DNA of 64,000 nucleotides from Cheilinus undulatus (taxonomy: Eukaryota > Chordata > Actinopteri > Labriformes > Labridae): positions 14,694,275 through 14,758,274 of the forward strand of contig NC_054881.1 of the NCBI RefSeq assembly GCF_018320785.1, read 5' to 3'. The notes beneath the pieces are model-generated. The model had not been told where the DNA came from, did no database searches, and worked only from the letters and a program-made list of their open reading frames with translations. Positions within the stretch are counted from its first letter, which is position 1, and each line of letters opens with the position of its first letter. The translations under genes and the position numbers were made by a program. Below are positions 1 to 12,044 of this stretch, one piece after another.

Positions 1-3000
1 CAGTACTTTTCTCCGTCTTGTGACTCAAATCACAGAATAACTGAAGGGTAAGAGAAGTACCCCTTAGTCATTTGTCATCAGTACAAACAGACCTACAAAA
101 AGAGACAGATATTATTGGTGTCTCATTGATGGATATTCCCTTCTACAAAAAGGAGAATAATTTAGGATGTCAGACCACCCTCGCTGAACGGGTCTATACA
201 TTTACACTGATATAACAGTGTTTAACACACCTGTAGAGATTGCAGCGAAGCAGATCCCTCCATTTCATGTCAGTGGCTTCCAGCTAGAACTCGTCATTGT
301 GTCAAAATGGCCTTCCGACCTTGAGTCATCCATCTTCACTTCTCGTGTCTGCCGTATTGTTCTGGGCTGAAAATGAAAGACGTTACACGTTGTTAGCTCT
401 CCTGTGTTGTTCATCAGTCAGTCTGGCCATGGATTGTCAGAGGGAGGAGGTAGTTTACTGGAGTATTGCTGCAGCACCAATCTGATGTGAAAAATGTATT
501 CTTTATTTCAACAGATTTTTTTAATCCATCTATCTTTTCCAATAATTTAACCTCCTCCTTTTACCTCTTTTAGAATTTAATTCTCAACCAACAAAAGGTG
601 CTGTATCATGACGGGAGGATGGGACAAGGCCAAATTTAGAAAAGAAAATGCACATCATAGTACACTTCAGTCAAAGAAGGGATGTTGATAGGCATATGAT
701 TTTCCATCCTATTATGGAATGCATTTAGCTGACCATTCTAGTTAGAAGATTACCTTCTGTAAACCAACTTCACACTACAACGGAAACACAATGTCACATC
801 GTAAAGATGCAACGCTGGTTTTGCAGAATGTGGCTAACGTTAGCAGGGCTAGCGCTGCTGGCCTTCTATCCTTTCTACAGGTTAACGTCCGCATATCTGA
901 GCTGAATCTCATCACTCAGGGCTTCAGTTTAACCTTAGACAGCCTACTGACAACTTAATGCCCTTTTTCTAGCTCAAAATAGTGCTAAACCACGCTGTTC
1001 CTACAAGATGCTATTAGTGCTAAAGCAGTTAGCAGTTGTGTGTATTACACTGTAAAACAGAACAAGTTGAAACTGCTCCAAATTTTTGCTGAAACTGATT
1101 ACTTGGTGGTCGTAGTGGAAATAGATTTTTGAATGATCATTACTCATTTATGTTAGGGTAACTTGGCTTTTTTAAGTTAAACACTCTTGTAAATTACCTA
1201 TACTTAACCATTCTGTTTAAATCAATCTAAAAAAACATATTTAAGTTTTTTTCATATACTTCAATCTTGAGCATTAATGCTACCCAAGGTGGTCAAATTT
1301 AAGTGACCATGAAAAGTGCACAAAGAACTAGGAAGTCCTCCTCTAACTGAGTCAGTAACTTCACTCATGGAGCAAAAGTGTCTAATTGTGGGTCTGAACT
1401 GATCCAAAAAAAGCTTAATAGTTCATTTAACCAACTTGTAATTCAGATTCAGATTGAACAGGTTTGCCAGCTATTTGTGCACATCCCCAGAGCAAAGCAT
1501 GGGCAAATGATGTCCAGAAAAACGTTAGGCTAATGCGTCTACGACAGACAATATATCAACATGCATTCGCCATGGCTTTGGGGGGGATTAGAGTTCTGAG
1601 TTCCTGGGTTGAGCTTAGGAAACTGAACTTGCAACTAATGGCAGGGAAAAATTATGGTCCACCACAAGTAAGCAGCACAAAACTTGAATGTGATGTGGCT
1701 ACATAATGGCAGCCTCCAGTTGCAGTCCTCTCTGCATTATGCAGCAGTCTTTTTCAGTCATTTCACGGCAATAATAAACAAGTCATGTCTGTGACATGAC
1801 AGCCAACTTAACAAGACGTTCTGTAACAATTACTTAAACAAAGAGTTCATATTTTATGTGATTTAAGGACTCAACTAAGAGTATAATTAACACAGGAGTA
1901 GTCATTTTGATGACAATTGACATTTCATTGCTAAATCTCTACATGTTTCATCTTTAAATGTTGCTTTTATGAGTGTTTTGTGACAAAAAAAACTCATCAA
2001 ATTCAAATATTGCTTTTTAATAAATTTTAACATAGACTGTCGGTCACAGCATCATAATTAGGAAACAGCGTGCGAAATCTCACATTACATTTTCAATTAT
2101 TTACACCAGCTTCTATTAGCACAGAAACTGTTTGTTGAAACAGCCCAATCTTTACCAGAAGAACAGATGGTCCTCTTGTTTACACTGAGACACAATGCTC
2201 TCACTGTTCTTTTGTTGTCAAAGCAGTTACACTTCCCTGTGGTTGATATCTGGATTAATAAGTGTTAAAATTCAAGTCTGGAGGGAGGACTCCATATTCC
2301 TTCAATAACTCTTCCTTCCCGTAACATCGCCGTGAGTGTCACAGTTATAAGTCATTGAAATATTTCCTTGCCAGGCTTGTTGAATGTTTGTTGTGCAGCG
2401 TGAGCTCCCTTCCTGTTAATTAGTGGGGTAACACAGGGGAATCGATAGCATTAATTAAGACACGAAGATGTAACAGTACACATATATGCACGCGCCTTTC
2501 CTCAGCTCAGAGGAATTGAGGATATAGAGAAGTAGGAAATGCCCTGCAAACTTCCAGTCAAATTCTTGCGTCCTTCTTCAGTTATGATATTAAAGCAGCT
2601 CGACAGCTAATAGTGACATCCACCCCAAGGGATAAGACACGGATGGAGCTCCACCTGGAATGCGATCAGGCTCATTATGACGAAACCCCGACGAGCCAAA
2701 CTGGCAGAAGGCAGCTTAGACAAACAGATGGATACACAGACACAGAGTGGACCGAGTGATGGAGGGAAAAAAAAAATTATAAACCTTAATATTCTGAGCC
2801 TGAGATTGACATGCAGACAGTGGCGGATCATCCTCATTTATCCCTCATTCCCAGGCGGCACCGCCATTAAATGTCATTAATATTGATTTCATCTAAAAAA
2901 TTGATGCCAGGTTGAGAGAAGCCCCTTCAAAGAAGGTCTCCTGCGTCATGCTGTCAAACAGAGGGTGGTGGGAGTCTGATTAATCTCCTCATCTACTTGT

Positions 3001-3095
3001 TTCACCAATTCATCAGCAAGTGGTGACTCATATGGTGAGACACAAAAGCCAGAAAGGTAAAAGGAGAGGGAAATGACAATGAAGATGAGTGGTTT

Positions 3096-3111
3096 GGGGG
3101 GGGGGGGGGGG
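3096..3111. repeat. Poly-G run of 16
   Basis: Sixteen consecutive G bases on the + strand within AT-rich sequence; length is likely unstable. Confidence 0.95.
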
Positions 3112-4064
3112 TGTGAAGAAGAGGCAGAGGGATGACAGGACATAGAGAATGGTCTGAAAAATCGCATCTTACTTCTCAGATCAGATGATGGAAGCTGCTG
3201 AAGTTTTAGCAAAGTGATTTTTGCCAACAAAACCTTGACTGAAACAACGATTATAGGCTTCAATTTATATCTGAAGACAATGTTTAAATTCCAGGTTTTA
3301 CTTGTCTCTAAAAGTAATAAATCTTTGACTTGTTTAGAGTTTAATCCATCAAGGCTTTGTCTTTTTGCTCTGTATGTGTTTGTGTAGTATGTGTTTAGAT
3401 TAGAGCGCGTCTCTGGCTCAGCTGGGTAAACAGATGGCGCCTTGATGGGTGGTGTTAATGCAACAGCAGGAGGAGATGGAGCAATAACTAGTTTAAGGTT
3501 ATGTCAGCCGCTGGTTAGGACGTCACACCTACACATCCTACAAGTGTGTTTGTGTATGCGTGTTAGCACATCAGCCCATTGTGACCGCTCCTCATTAAGG
3601 AAGGTCGGCTCAATGACACAGTGTAATCAAGGCCCCCCTTTCTTTTTCTCAGCTGGAAAGGAGACACGTCACCACCCACCACCTTCGTCAGTATCATTTT
3701 ATGACTCATTTAAATACTAAATTTACTTTTAAAATCTTCTGTTAAAAACTGTAATGATTCAAAGAATAGATTTAGACTATTCTGTGATTCAAGGATTTGT
3801 TTAGTTTAGCCTCAAAATAACTGTAGTTAAGGAGAGGTAACTATTTTACCTGAGTCTGTAGTTAAGATTATAAACATGAGGTTATTAAAGGTTATGCTCA
3901 AGATTTTAGGAAACCAACACAACCTGTTTTGTTAGGAGAAAGGGAACTTTCAATACATTATTTAATACTGCATGTTCTTTGTGTGGATAATAATTCAGTT
4001 CAGTGTACCTCTGTTGTTAAAGACAGTGACTTCATTCCCATTTTGCCTCCCATTAAATGTTTTT

Positions 4065-5345
4065 CTCTCATATGATACAATGTGATATGATACAATAGGA
4101 TCAATAGAATGCAATAAAGTACGGTAAAATAGGACACATTACAATACCTCAAGACACCCTGTATTAAAATACATACAATAGAATACAAAATGGTGATATA
4201 CCTCTAAATACTTTAAGCTCTTTGCAGATGACGGCACACAGCAGTGGAGAATCCCCTGATAGGGGGCAAGTAGTGACTTCTGCAGAGAGCAACGCTACCA
4301 AAAGGTCATGTTTTGAGCTGTTTATAACTATGCAGTGTTCAAAGTTTAGAAATATAAACATTCTTAATTCTTCAGCTACTTTTGTGTCCTGAAAGTATTG
4401 AAATATCCAGGCCAAATTAAGGTTAAAAAAAAAATCACAGAAAAACGGCAGCAGACAGGAATTTTAAAAAGTCTCTGTCTAAAGGCTGGATGAGCAGTGT
4501 CAACAATGCCGGAGTATAGTCTGTTTCCACAACGTGGTCTGGTTTGGTTTAGTGCAGTTTTTCACGTTTAAGAACAATAATCTCTGATCTTACCCGTGTT
4601 TCCTCTGCTGACTTCTTCTCAGTCTCGCACATTTTGAAGGGAAGTCCATCTCTTTAAAGAGATCCGGATTATTTGGGTCAGCTCAGTAGAGCTGGTTGTT
4701 TGGCTCTTCATTTGGTTTCAGTTTGGCTTTTTGTGGATTAAATGACGACAAGTGATGGAGGAAAGGATACTGGCACTCTAACTGGAGCTAGCTACTGCTA
4801 CAAAAAAAAGAGCCATTTCGTAGCACAAGCTCATTTGTTAAAGGCACATTATCTCTTGGTTGCTCATTCCTCACTGGTCATAGCTATGGCGAACGTAAGA
4901 GATAGACTGTCTTTATTTAGAGCCGGCTGTTATCATCGGGCAGTCACACAAAGCTGTTTGACTAAACATACATCAACATTCCTCAGCAGCATCCCAGTCA
5001 TCAAAGTTGTCGTATTCACCAAATACACTTCATGAAACTCTGAATTTGCTCATTATTGTATTTAATTTGCCATTTTATGTCCTCAGAGTGTAAGACTGCT
5101 TTACGTTGCTATGGTTACTCAAATCATTTAACAGCTGAGGCGCATTAATTTGGAACAGTGTAAAGATTTTTCAACTGGAATGACTCGACTTTCGACTTGG
5201 AAAATATGGTATGATATGAAGCAATACAATACCTGACAATATGATACAATGATGTTACAGGGCAGTATTTTACAATATGATACGATATATTATGAAAACA
5301 TATGATATGGCATGGCTTAATCTAGTAATTTAGTAATATACACAA
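4065..5345. repeat. Two patches of a degenerate GATACAATA-type repeat
   Basis: At about 4065-4195 and again at 5205-5345 the sequence repeats variants of TATGATACAATA (for example GTGATATGATACAATAGGAT and ATGAAGCAATACAATACC). The kilobase between them does not show the motif. Confidence 0.55.
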
Positions 5346-5785
5346 TGATACAAATAAAGAGAACAGATGGTCATGGTCAGAAAAGGCTCTTATGTTGTGG
5401 AGCTGCTCTTGAGGAATTAAAAATTCTACATTTGGAAAACAAGTTTTAACAAAGAAAAAATTAAACATCAAATAAATCAAGCAGCAGTTGAATCAGGATA
5501 CTGTTTGCCTATCAAATCATGTTCGAATGGGAAGTCCTTTCAGAACAGCTCCTCAGATGGGGAGACTTAAGAATTTAATAAGCTCAATATTTGCACAGTA
5601 GCTGAGCAGAGAAGCTGACAGCCCATGTTAGTATTTGTTTTCTTTGTTCCATTTAGAACAGGCATCTGTGCACAAATTTTGCATATTGAAATTTCTTGTC
5701 TTCTGAATCAAATGTCTGTCCTCTCTTCGTTTACTGGAGAGTTTAATAAAATGTGGTTTTAAGTAAAGTTTTGTCCCTTTTCCAG

Positions 5786-8077
5786 GGCGAGGACCCAGCC
5801 GCAGCACAGAACCTGGCAGAGTCACCTGTTTGCACCGATCCTGCTGAGAGTGCAGAGGTGAGAGACCGTTCAACATAAAAGCCTTTGAACCTTTGCTCTA
5901 TTATATCATATTATGATAATATTTAAAGGTGATGCTTGGTGGAAGCTTATTCACCTTAAGAATCAAAAAATATGCTATTGAGGTGGACGAAAAAGGCAAG
6001 GTGTATGCATAAATGGATTTCTTTGTTCTCTGAACAGCATGGAACTATTTAGTTCAATATTGAAAGAGGCTAAGGGGCAACATCCATTCTTTAAAATATA
6101 AAAATGCATTAATTCAAGGTTTGTTTAACATTTACATTTGGCAAAATTGTTTCATACTAATAGGGCCCATTGAAGTCTAAGCAGATAAAATGCAGCATCA
6201 AATATTGGCAAATATCACAGCTCATTGAACTAATTTAACATAATTTGTCCCAAAAATATCAGCTTTTCTTTTGTTTTATATAATCAGCCTGTACAGCAAA
6301 AAATATACAGTAATTTGGCTTTTTTTTTTCAAAAAAACAAAACCCAAAAAACAAAAACAGTCTTTAATATCGAAGTTAAAACATATTTCTACAAAGTAAT
6401 GTCAATTAAATAAAAGTATGTTATGTAAGTTAAGTGACTGCATAAATATTCACCCCTTTCAGGTCAGTATTTAGTAAAAGCACCTTTGGCTGCAATCACA
6501 GCACTGAGTTGTATGGACAGGTCTCAATCCAGCTTGCACAACTGGAATTTTACTCCATTCCTCTTTGCAGAACTGCTCAAGCTTTGCCGATTGTACTGGA
6601 AGTGGGCATGAAGAGTCCTTTTCAAGTCCAGCCACAAATTCTTTATTGGATTGAGGTTGGGCTTTGACTCTGCCACTCATTTCTGTGTAGCTTTCGCTGT
6701 ATGCTTCAAGTCATCGTGTTGCTGGAAAATAAAATTTTCACAAGCTGTAGTTCTCTTGTAGACTGAATAAGATTGTCCTCCAGGATTTTCTAATATTTTG
6801 CCGCATTCATTTTACCCTCTACCTTTACAAGCCTTCCAGAGCTGGCTGCTGAGAAGCATCCCCACAGTATGATTCTGCCACCAGCGTGAAGTCTCTCCCA
6901 TCTCAGCCACTGAAGCTTGTAACTCCCTCAGAGTAGTCATAGGTGTCTTGGTGGGCTCTCTTACTAGTCTCCCTATTGCATGGTCACTCAGTTTGAGAGG
7001 ACGGCCTGATCTTGGTAGATATTACTTTCATTTCTTAATGGCAGATTTTACTGAACTCTGGGGGATGTTCGGTGCCTTGGAAATACTTTTGTACCCATCC
7101 CCTGACTTATACTTTTCAATAACCTTTTCTGAGTTGCTTGGGGTGTTCTTTTGTCTTTGTGGTGTAATGGTAGCAAGGAATACTGATTAACCAGTGACTG
7201 GACCTTCCAGACACAGGTGTCTTTATACTATAATCAGTCGAGACACATTCACTGCATTCAGGTGGTACTCATTTCACTAATTTTGGGGCTACAAGCACCA
7301 ACTGGCTGGACCTCTGTTGACTTATATCAGTCACTTTAAAGGTGGTGAATATTTATGAAATCACTTATTATCATTACATTTTTCTGTTTAATTGACATTA
7401 GATAGTTTTCTGCTATTTTATCCTCAAAAAAGACAGATTATATTGACCATGAATGATTTATAAAATCAATAAAAGGGTAAAACATCCAAGGGGTGAATAC
7501 TTTTTATAGGCACTGTATAATGCATTGCTACCACTGTTCTCTAATCTACCAACATTCATTCTTAGGTGTTTGATCACTTCACAGAGCAAGAAGTGACACT
7601 GAACTAACCTTATTAATATCACCCAGGCAGGCTTGATGCCTTTCTGAATATCATCACAGCCTGATTTTCAGGTGATATTCGGTACATCTCAACATGCAGT
7701 GTGGAAACCATGGATCAGCTACCACAGACTTTGCAGAATGAACATTTAGGCTACCTAGACATTGTTTTTATAAAGAAAACAGTAAAATTAGAGTGTTGTG
7801 TTTAATTCTGAGGAATGGGATTGATAAATTAAGAAAAACAGTCATACGTAAATGTGAATAAAAGGTATTTAGAGCTCCTGGCTGTGAAACTTTTAGAGAA
7901 AAGTTGCTCCTCTATATTGCCAGTCATGGATCTGTCTTCAGAATTCAGGGTGGAGTCTATTATATAAAATGAAATGTCGCTGAGTTATTTAAGGCTGTTT
8001 GTAAACACAGGATGGTAAACTCACAGCCCATCTCTCATCCCTCTTCTTCTCAGGACTCTGATAACGGCCTGAACTGA
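5786..8077 (+). CDS. 3'-terminal two coding exons of an unidentified gene (partial)
   Basis: Two exons on the + strand are supported by splice borders and matching phase. The first, 5786-5857, follows a pyrimidine-rich stretch ending in CAG and is followed by GTGAGA; it is exactly 24 codons and reads [18 protein letters not shown] and then PAESAE. The second, 8054-8077, follows CTTCTTCTCAG and reads DSDNGLN followed by TGA. The predicted C-terminus is therefore acidic, low in complexity and probably disordered, with no recognisable domain. The earlier exons lie left of the window. The intron between the two exons carries a decayed Tc1 element. I do not recognise the gene. Being convergent with NOP14, it is not placed where human GRK4 lies relative to NOP14, and its end does not look like a kinase tail. 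Confidence rests on the splice sites, the phase and the polyadenylation signals downstream, not on homology. Confidence 0.6.
6433..7517 (-). mobile_element. Decayed Tc1/mariner-type transposon
   Basis: The two ends are imperfect inverted copies built around a TATTCACCCCTT core: the left end near 6433-6463, the right end near 7480-7517. On the - strand the left part matches the C-terminal region of a Tc1-like transposase, with the equivalent of the NPIENLW region near 6640 and a stretch reading [17 protein letters not shown] near 6550-6600. The reading frame is broken by stops and shifts. It sits in the last intron of the left-hand gene. Related fragments occur near 9040-9150, 22470-22749 and possibly 31846-31940. 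Confidence 0.75.
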
Positions 8078-8720
8078 ACGGACCGAGGGCTTCACAATCA
8101 CCAACAGACACATTCCACGTTGCCCTGCCAAGTCCCGTTGTGCCTCGTTATCGTCCTTTTATGGAGTCCGTGCCCCACATATGTGTGTGTGTATTGTTAT
8201 GTAAGTTCAGCAGTGTGTGTAAATGTAAATAAAGATGACTCTCTCTAGTGTGTTTGTGTGTGTGTGACTCATCGACATCAGCCCTAAAGGGGATGTCAGG
8301 TGTGTGTCATCTGTGACCAGCTGTCATTTACAGTGTTTCCCTTCCACTGAGAATGCCTCCTGGTCACTGTGAGGATGTGTGTGAGTGTTTCTCAGTCTAA
8401 ACGTGTGGCTATGTCAAAAACTCAAACATGGAAATACACTTTACCACTTCAAACACCTAAGTGTCTCTATATCAATGAACAGTGATGTCTGAAATGGAAG
8501 CATAATGATAGTCTCTATTTTTGTCTGTACAGTGTCACTGTTTTTGCGATGGATTTTAAAGTTGCTGAGCTTTTTGTGCATTCATATTGTATTTTTTAGG
8601 TTGTCGATGCTATTAAAGATATAAAACATACTGAATGGACTTTTAATCCAAGAGCATGTAAAGCAATGCAGGTTCCCTGCTGTGATATGGATTTATTTGG
8701 AGTTACGTGTTCAATAAAGT
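8078..8720 (+). other. 3' UTR of the unidentified left-hand gene, with two poly(A) signals
   Basis: After the stop codon at 8075-8077 the sequence has no long frame and carries AATAAA at 8228-8233, followed by a TG-rich stretch (about 8250-8265) of the kind found downstream of cleavage sites. A second AATAAA occurs near 8712. A short form ending near 8250 and a longer one ending near 8735 are both possible. Confidence 0.5.
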
Positions 8721-9281
8721 GTACTGAAGGTGTCTTATTGCTTGAGTTCTGTTATCATTTGGGATGGATGATGTTTGAATCCTAATAAAAACAAGAAGTC
8801 TAAAGCACAAAGCAGAAATAAAGCAGAAATTGGGTGTGATATTGTACATTTTGGGTGAGTTACATAGTTTCAGGATGTGCCAAGAAAAGGCAGGATGAAT
8901 TTGCCTCAACAGCTCATTTCTGAAAATACAGTAGGCTCTCAAAAGTCTACACACCCTGGATAAGGATTTACAACAGGATTCAGAACTAGACTCTGACTGG
9001 GCCAGTTCAAAACTTTTATCTCCCTCAGGTGAAGTCATTGTTTTTTAGATTTGCACAGCAAAATGAAATTGACCATGGCTGAGTTATAATATCAATAAAA
9101 GCCTAAAACATCTAAGGGTTTGAATACTTTTATAGGCACTGCACCTGAGGGTTTTATATCAGTATTACCAGGTATTTGGAACTTTTTATAATTCCTGCCA
9201 CTGCAACTAAAAACCCAGTTCCAGTTGAAGAAAAAGTGCTCCAAAGCATGATGTATAATCCACCATGCTTTGTTGAGTATA

Positions 9282-10757
9282 CAGGTACATTTAAAAAAAT
9301 TTGAATATCGTGAAAAAGTTCATTTTTTGTCACTCATTTCAGAAAGTGAAACGTATTATATGGACTCATTACATATAGTGAAATATTCAAGTCTTTATTT
9401 CTTGAAATGTTGATTATGGCCTACAGATAATGAAAACCCAAAATCCAGTGTCTCAGAAAATTAGAATATTGTGAAAAAGTTCAATATTGGAAAGTCATGG
9501 CGTCACACCCCAATCAGCTAATGAACTCCAAACACCTGTAAAGGTTTCCTGAGCCTTTAAATGGTCTCTCAGTCTGGGTCAGTGGGCTACACAATCTTGG
9601 GGAAGACTGCAGACTCCACAGATGTCCAGAAGACAGACACCAAAAAAGGTCATTACTAAAGACGGTTGTTCACAGAGTGCTGTATCCAAGCACATTCATA
9701 GAAAGTTGAGTGGTAGGAAAAGATGCACCAGCATAAGGGAGAACAGCAGCCTTGAGAGGATTGTCAAGCAAAATCCATTCAAGAATTTGAGGGAGCTTTA
9801 CAAGGAGCGGACTGAGGCTGGAGTCAGCGCATCAGAGCCACTACGCACAGATCAATCCTAGACATGGGCTACAAATGTGGCATTCCTCATGTCAATCCAC
9901 TCCTGAACCAGAGACAACGTCAGAAGCATCTTACCTGGGCTGTGTAGGAAAAGAACTGGACCGTTGCTCAGTGGTCCAAAGCCCTTTTTTCAGATGACAG
10001 TAAATATTGCATGTTGCTTGAAGTCCAGTGTGAAGTTTCCACAGTCAGTGATGATGTGGGCTGCCATGACATCTGCTGGTGTTGGTCCACTGTGTTTCCT
10101 TAAGTCCACAGTCAACGCAGCCATCTACCAGGACATTTTAGAGCACTTCATGCTTGCTTCTGCTGACAAGCTTTATGGAGATGCTGATTTCATTTTCCAG
10201 CAGGACTTAGCACCTACTCACACTGCCAAAGGTACCAAAAGCTGGTTCAATGATCATGGTGTTACTGTGCTTGACTGGTCAGCAAACTGGCCTGACCTGA
10301 ACCCCACAGAGAATCTATGGGGTATTGTCAAGAGGAAAATGAGAGACACCAGACCCAACAATGCAGATGACCTGAAGGCCGCTATCAAAGCAACCTGAGC
10401 AGTGCCACAGGCTGATCGCCTCCATGCTACACCGCATTGATGCAGTAATTCATGCAAAAGGAGGCCCAACCAGGTGTTGAGTGCACAGAAATCAACATAC
10501 CTTCCAGAAGCCTGACATTTCTGTTTAAAAAATCCTTTTTTTTAATTGATCTTATGTAATATTCTAATTTTCTGAGACATTGAATTTTGGGTTTTCATTA
10601 TCTGGAAGCTGTAATCATCAACATTTCAAGAAATAAAGGCTTGAAATATTTCACTTTATGTGTAATGAGTCTAGATAATATGGGTTTCACTTTCTGAAAT
10701 GAGTGACAAAACATGTTGAATTTTTTCATGATATTCACATTTTTTGATATGTACCTG
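9282..10757 (+). mobile_element. Near full-length Tc1 transposon with long inverted terminal repeats
   Basis: The left end begins CAGGTACAT and the right end finishes GTACCTG. Inverted similarity extends for roughly 190-215 bases on each side (9282-9480 against 10545-10757), including matching AAATGAGTGACAAA-type and GAAAACCCAAAAT-type blocks. The total length of 1476 bases fits a Tc1-family element. A TA lies just before the left end; the expected TA on the right is CA, so the duplication has decayed. It sits inside an older Tc1 relic in the region between the left-hand gene and NOP14. Confidence 0.85.
9622..10398 (+). pseudogene. Tc1 transposase, broken
   Basis: The N-terminal part (9622-9861) has the helix-turn-helix character of Tc1 transposases, with the block GCSQSAVSKHIHRKLSGRKR. 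The C-terminal part (9964-10398) holds two catalytic-region blocks of the DDE family: FQQDLAPTHTAKG around 10190-10230 with the second Asp, and WPDLNPTENLWGIVKRKM around 10290-10340 with the final Glu. The first-Asp region (FSDDS, near 9995) is in a different frame from the C-terminal block, and a stop codon at 9859-9861 separates the halves. This copy is therefore not expected to make active transposase. It would have acted by cut-and-paste into TA sites. Confidence 0.85.
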
Positions 10758-12044
10758 CATGAGGCTCTTTTCCTATTTCCAGTGCTGTTTTCATGTTAAA
10801 CATACCTTTAAAAGGAAAGTCAAAATGTTCAACTTTGGGTCCATCAGACCATAAAACCTTTTCCCACATGCTTTTGGGAGACTTCATGTATGTTTTTGCT
10901 AAATTTATCTGACTTCAATGTTTTTCTTCACAGGAAAAGGCTTCCATCTTATCACCTAACTTCATATGAGAATACAAGAAAATTTTGAAATTTTGAATTG
11001 GGAGTCAAAGTAAACTTCGTTTTGGATTTTCTGATGTACTTTCTTTAAAGAGAAATGTCTTTTATGATTGTGTTAACAGGCAGACTGACCCTGGCTGTAG
11101 CCACTGAACCACTTTTTGTTATAACGATAAAGCAACTCGTCCTTGTGCTGTGCCTGGCCATCCAGCAGCATTCTTTATTGACTGTGTTCAGAGAGAATTA
11201 AGAAACTCAAGGAAACCCTAACTTTGATTTGTCCTTGCAGAAACTCCTCCAAAGTCATCCTCTGACACACAGTTCTGCTCCATTAACAGCGAGACCACTG
11301 CCTGCATCAACGGCTTTTTGCTCAGAAAGGTTACATTTTGTAATATGGCGTGCTCCAACCTGTTCTGTGGTCTATTTTTCTCACCACACGTGTATACAAC
11401 TATAAGAAAAATCTTTGTATACTATTAAGTTAACTAAGAATCTGGGATATTGACATTTATTTTGTCATTTGTAATGTGCAACACTTTTCTAGAGTAGGCC
11501 TGAGAGTACATGCACCTCTCTGTTTCTGGGAAATGTTAGGGAGCATGTGAACATTCTAAGTTGGTATGTAAGGACCAACATCCAATACAAACCAATCATG
11601 AACAATACCAGGATCAGAGCAGCAGACCCCTGAAGAGCATCAGATTTGGACCAAGGAGAAATGGAAGAAATTGTCTGGGAGAACCACAGTATAGTAAAGG
11701 AAAATGAAAGACAAGGAGCATTTCTTATTGATGTTTAAAGCACACTTTAGTGGTGGATTCTGGTGGAAAAGGAAACCAAATATTCACTGCAGTGTTGACG
11801 GACACTTTGAATAACAGCATCCAATCTTCACATCAAACGCCTACATCAGAGTATTTGGCTGCTTGGTTAAAATTCCTGACAGCTATTCCTCAAACAGCAT
11901 CAGTGGGTTTGAGGGATAGAGAAGTTCAACAAATCCTTGTTTGCAATATAGAGTAAAAAAACAGTTCTGGGTTTCACTGATTGCAGCCTTGTAAAGGTTG
12001 TGATCAGGAGGGGAGGTGTCCATCTGAGGACTAAGATTCGGTTT
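10758..12044. other. Right half of the Tc1 relic, then probable NOP14 3' UTR and intergenic DNA
   Basis: Up to about 11400 the sequence is the decayed Tc1 relic described separately. From there to the NOP14 stop codon (12045-12047) there is no supported exon. On the - strand, possible NOP14 polyadenylation signals (AATAAA, read here as TTTATT) occur near 11457 and 11168; neither is well supported, so the 3' end of NOP14 is unresolved. Confidence 0.35.

Larger units (their letters stand above)
1..5785. other. Intron or upstream DNA of the left-hand gene, no exon identified
   Basis: No convincing exon was found on either strand; the open frames are short, start at random positions and lack splice-bordered conserved protein. 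It precedes a 3'-terminal exon of a + strand gene, so it is most simply that gene's intron. It contains a run of 16 G at 3096-3111 and two patches of a degenerate GATACAATA-type repeat near 4065-4195 and 5205-5345. Around 1050-1320 lies AT-rich sequence that may be an old short mobile element, but its ends could not be fixed. Confidence 0.5.
8936..11450 (-). mobile_element. Older Tc1-like relic interrupted by a younger Tc1 element
   Basis: The flanks of the inner element (9282-10757) read as two halves of one older transposon on the - strand. On the right, about 10830-10890 reads SMWEKVLWSDGPKVEHF, the region around the first catalytic Asp of Tc1-type transposases. On the left, 9180-9280 reads IMLWSTFSSTGTG, the region expected after it. 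Part of the left side (9040-9150) also resembles one end of the 6433-7517 family, so a further insertion or hybrid is possible. The left limit is suggested by an AAAGTCTACACACCC-like terminal motif near 8945; the right limit is uncertain. Confidence 0.55.
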
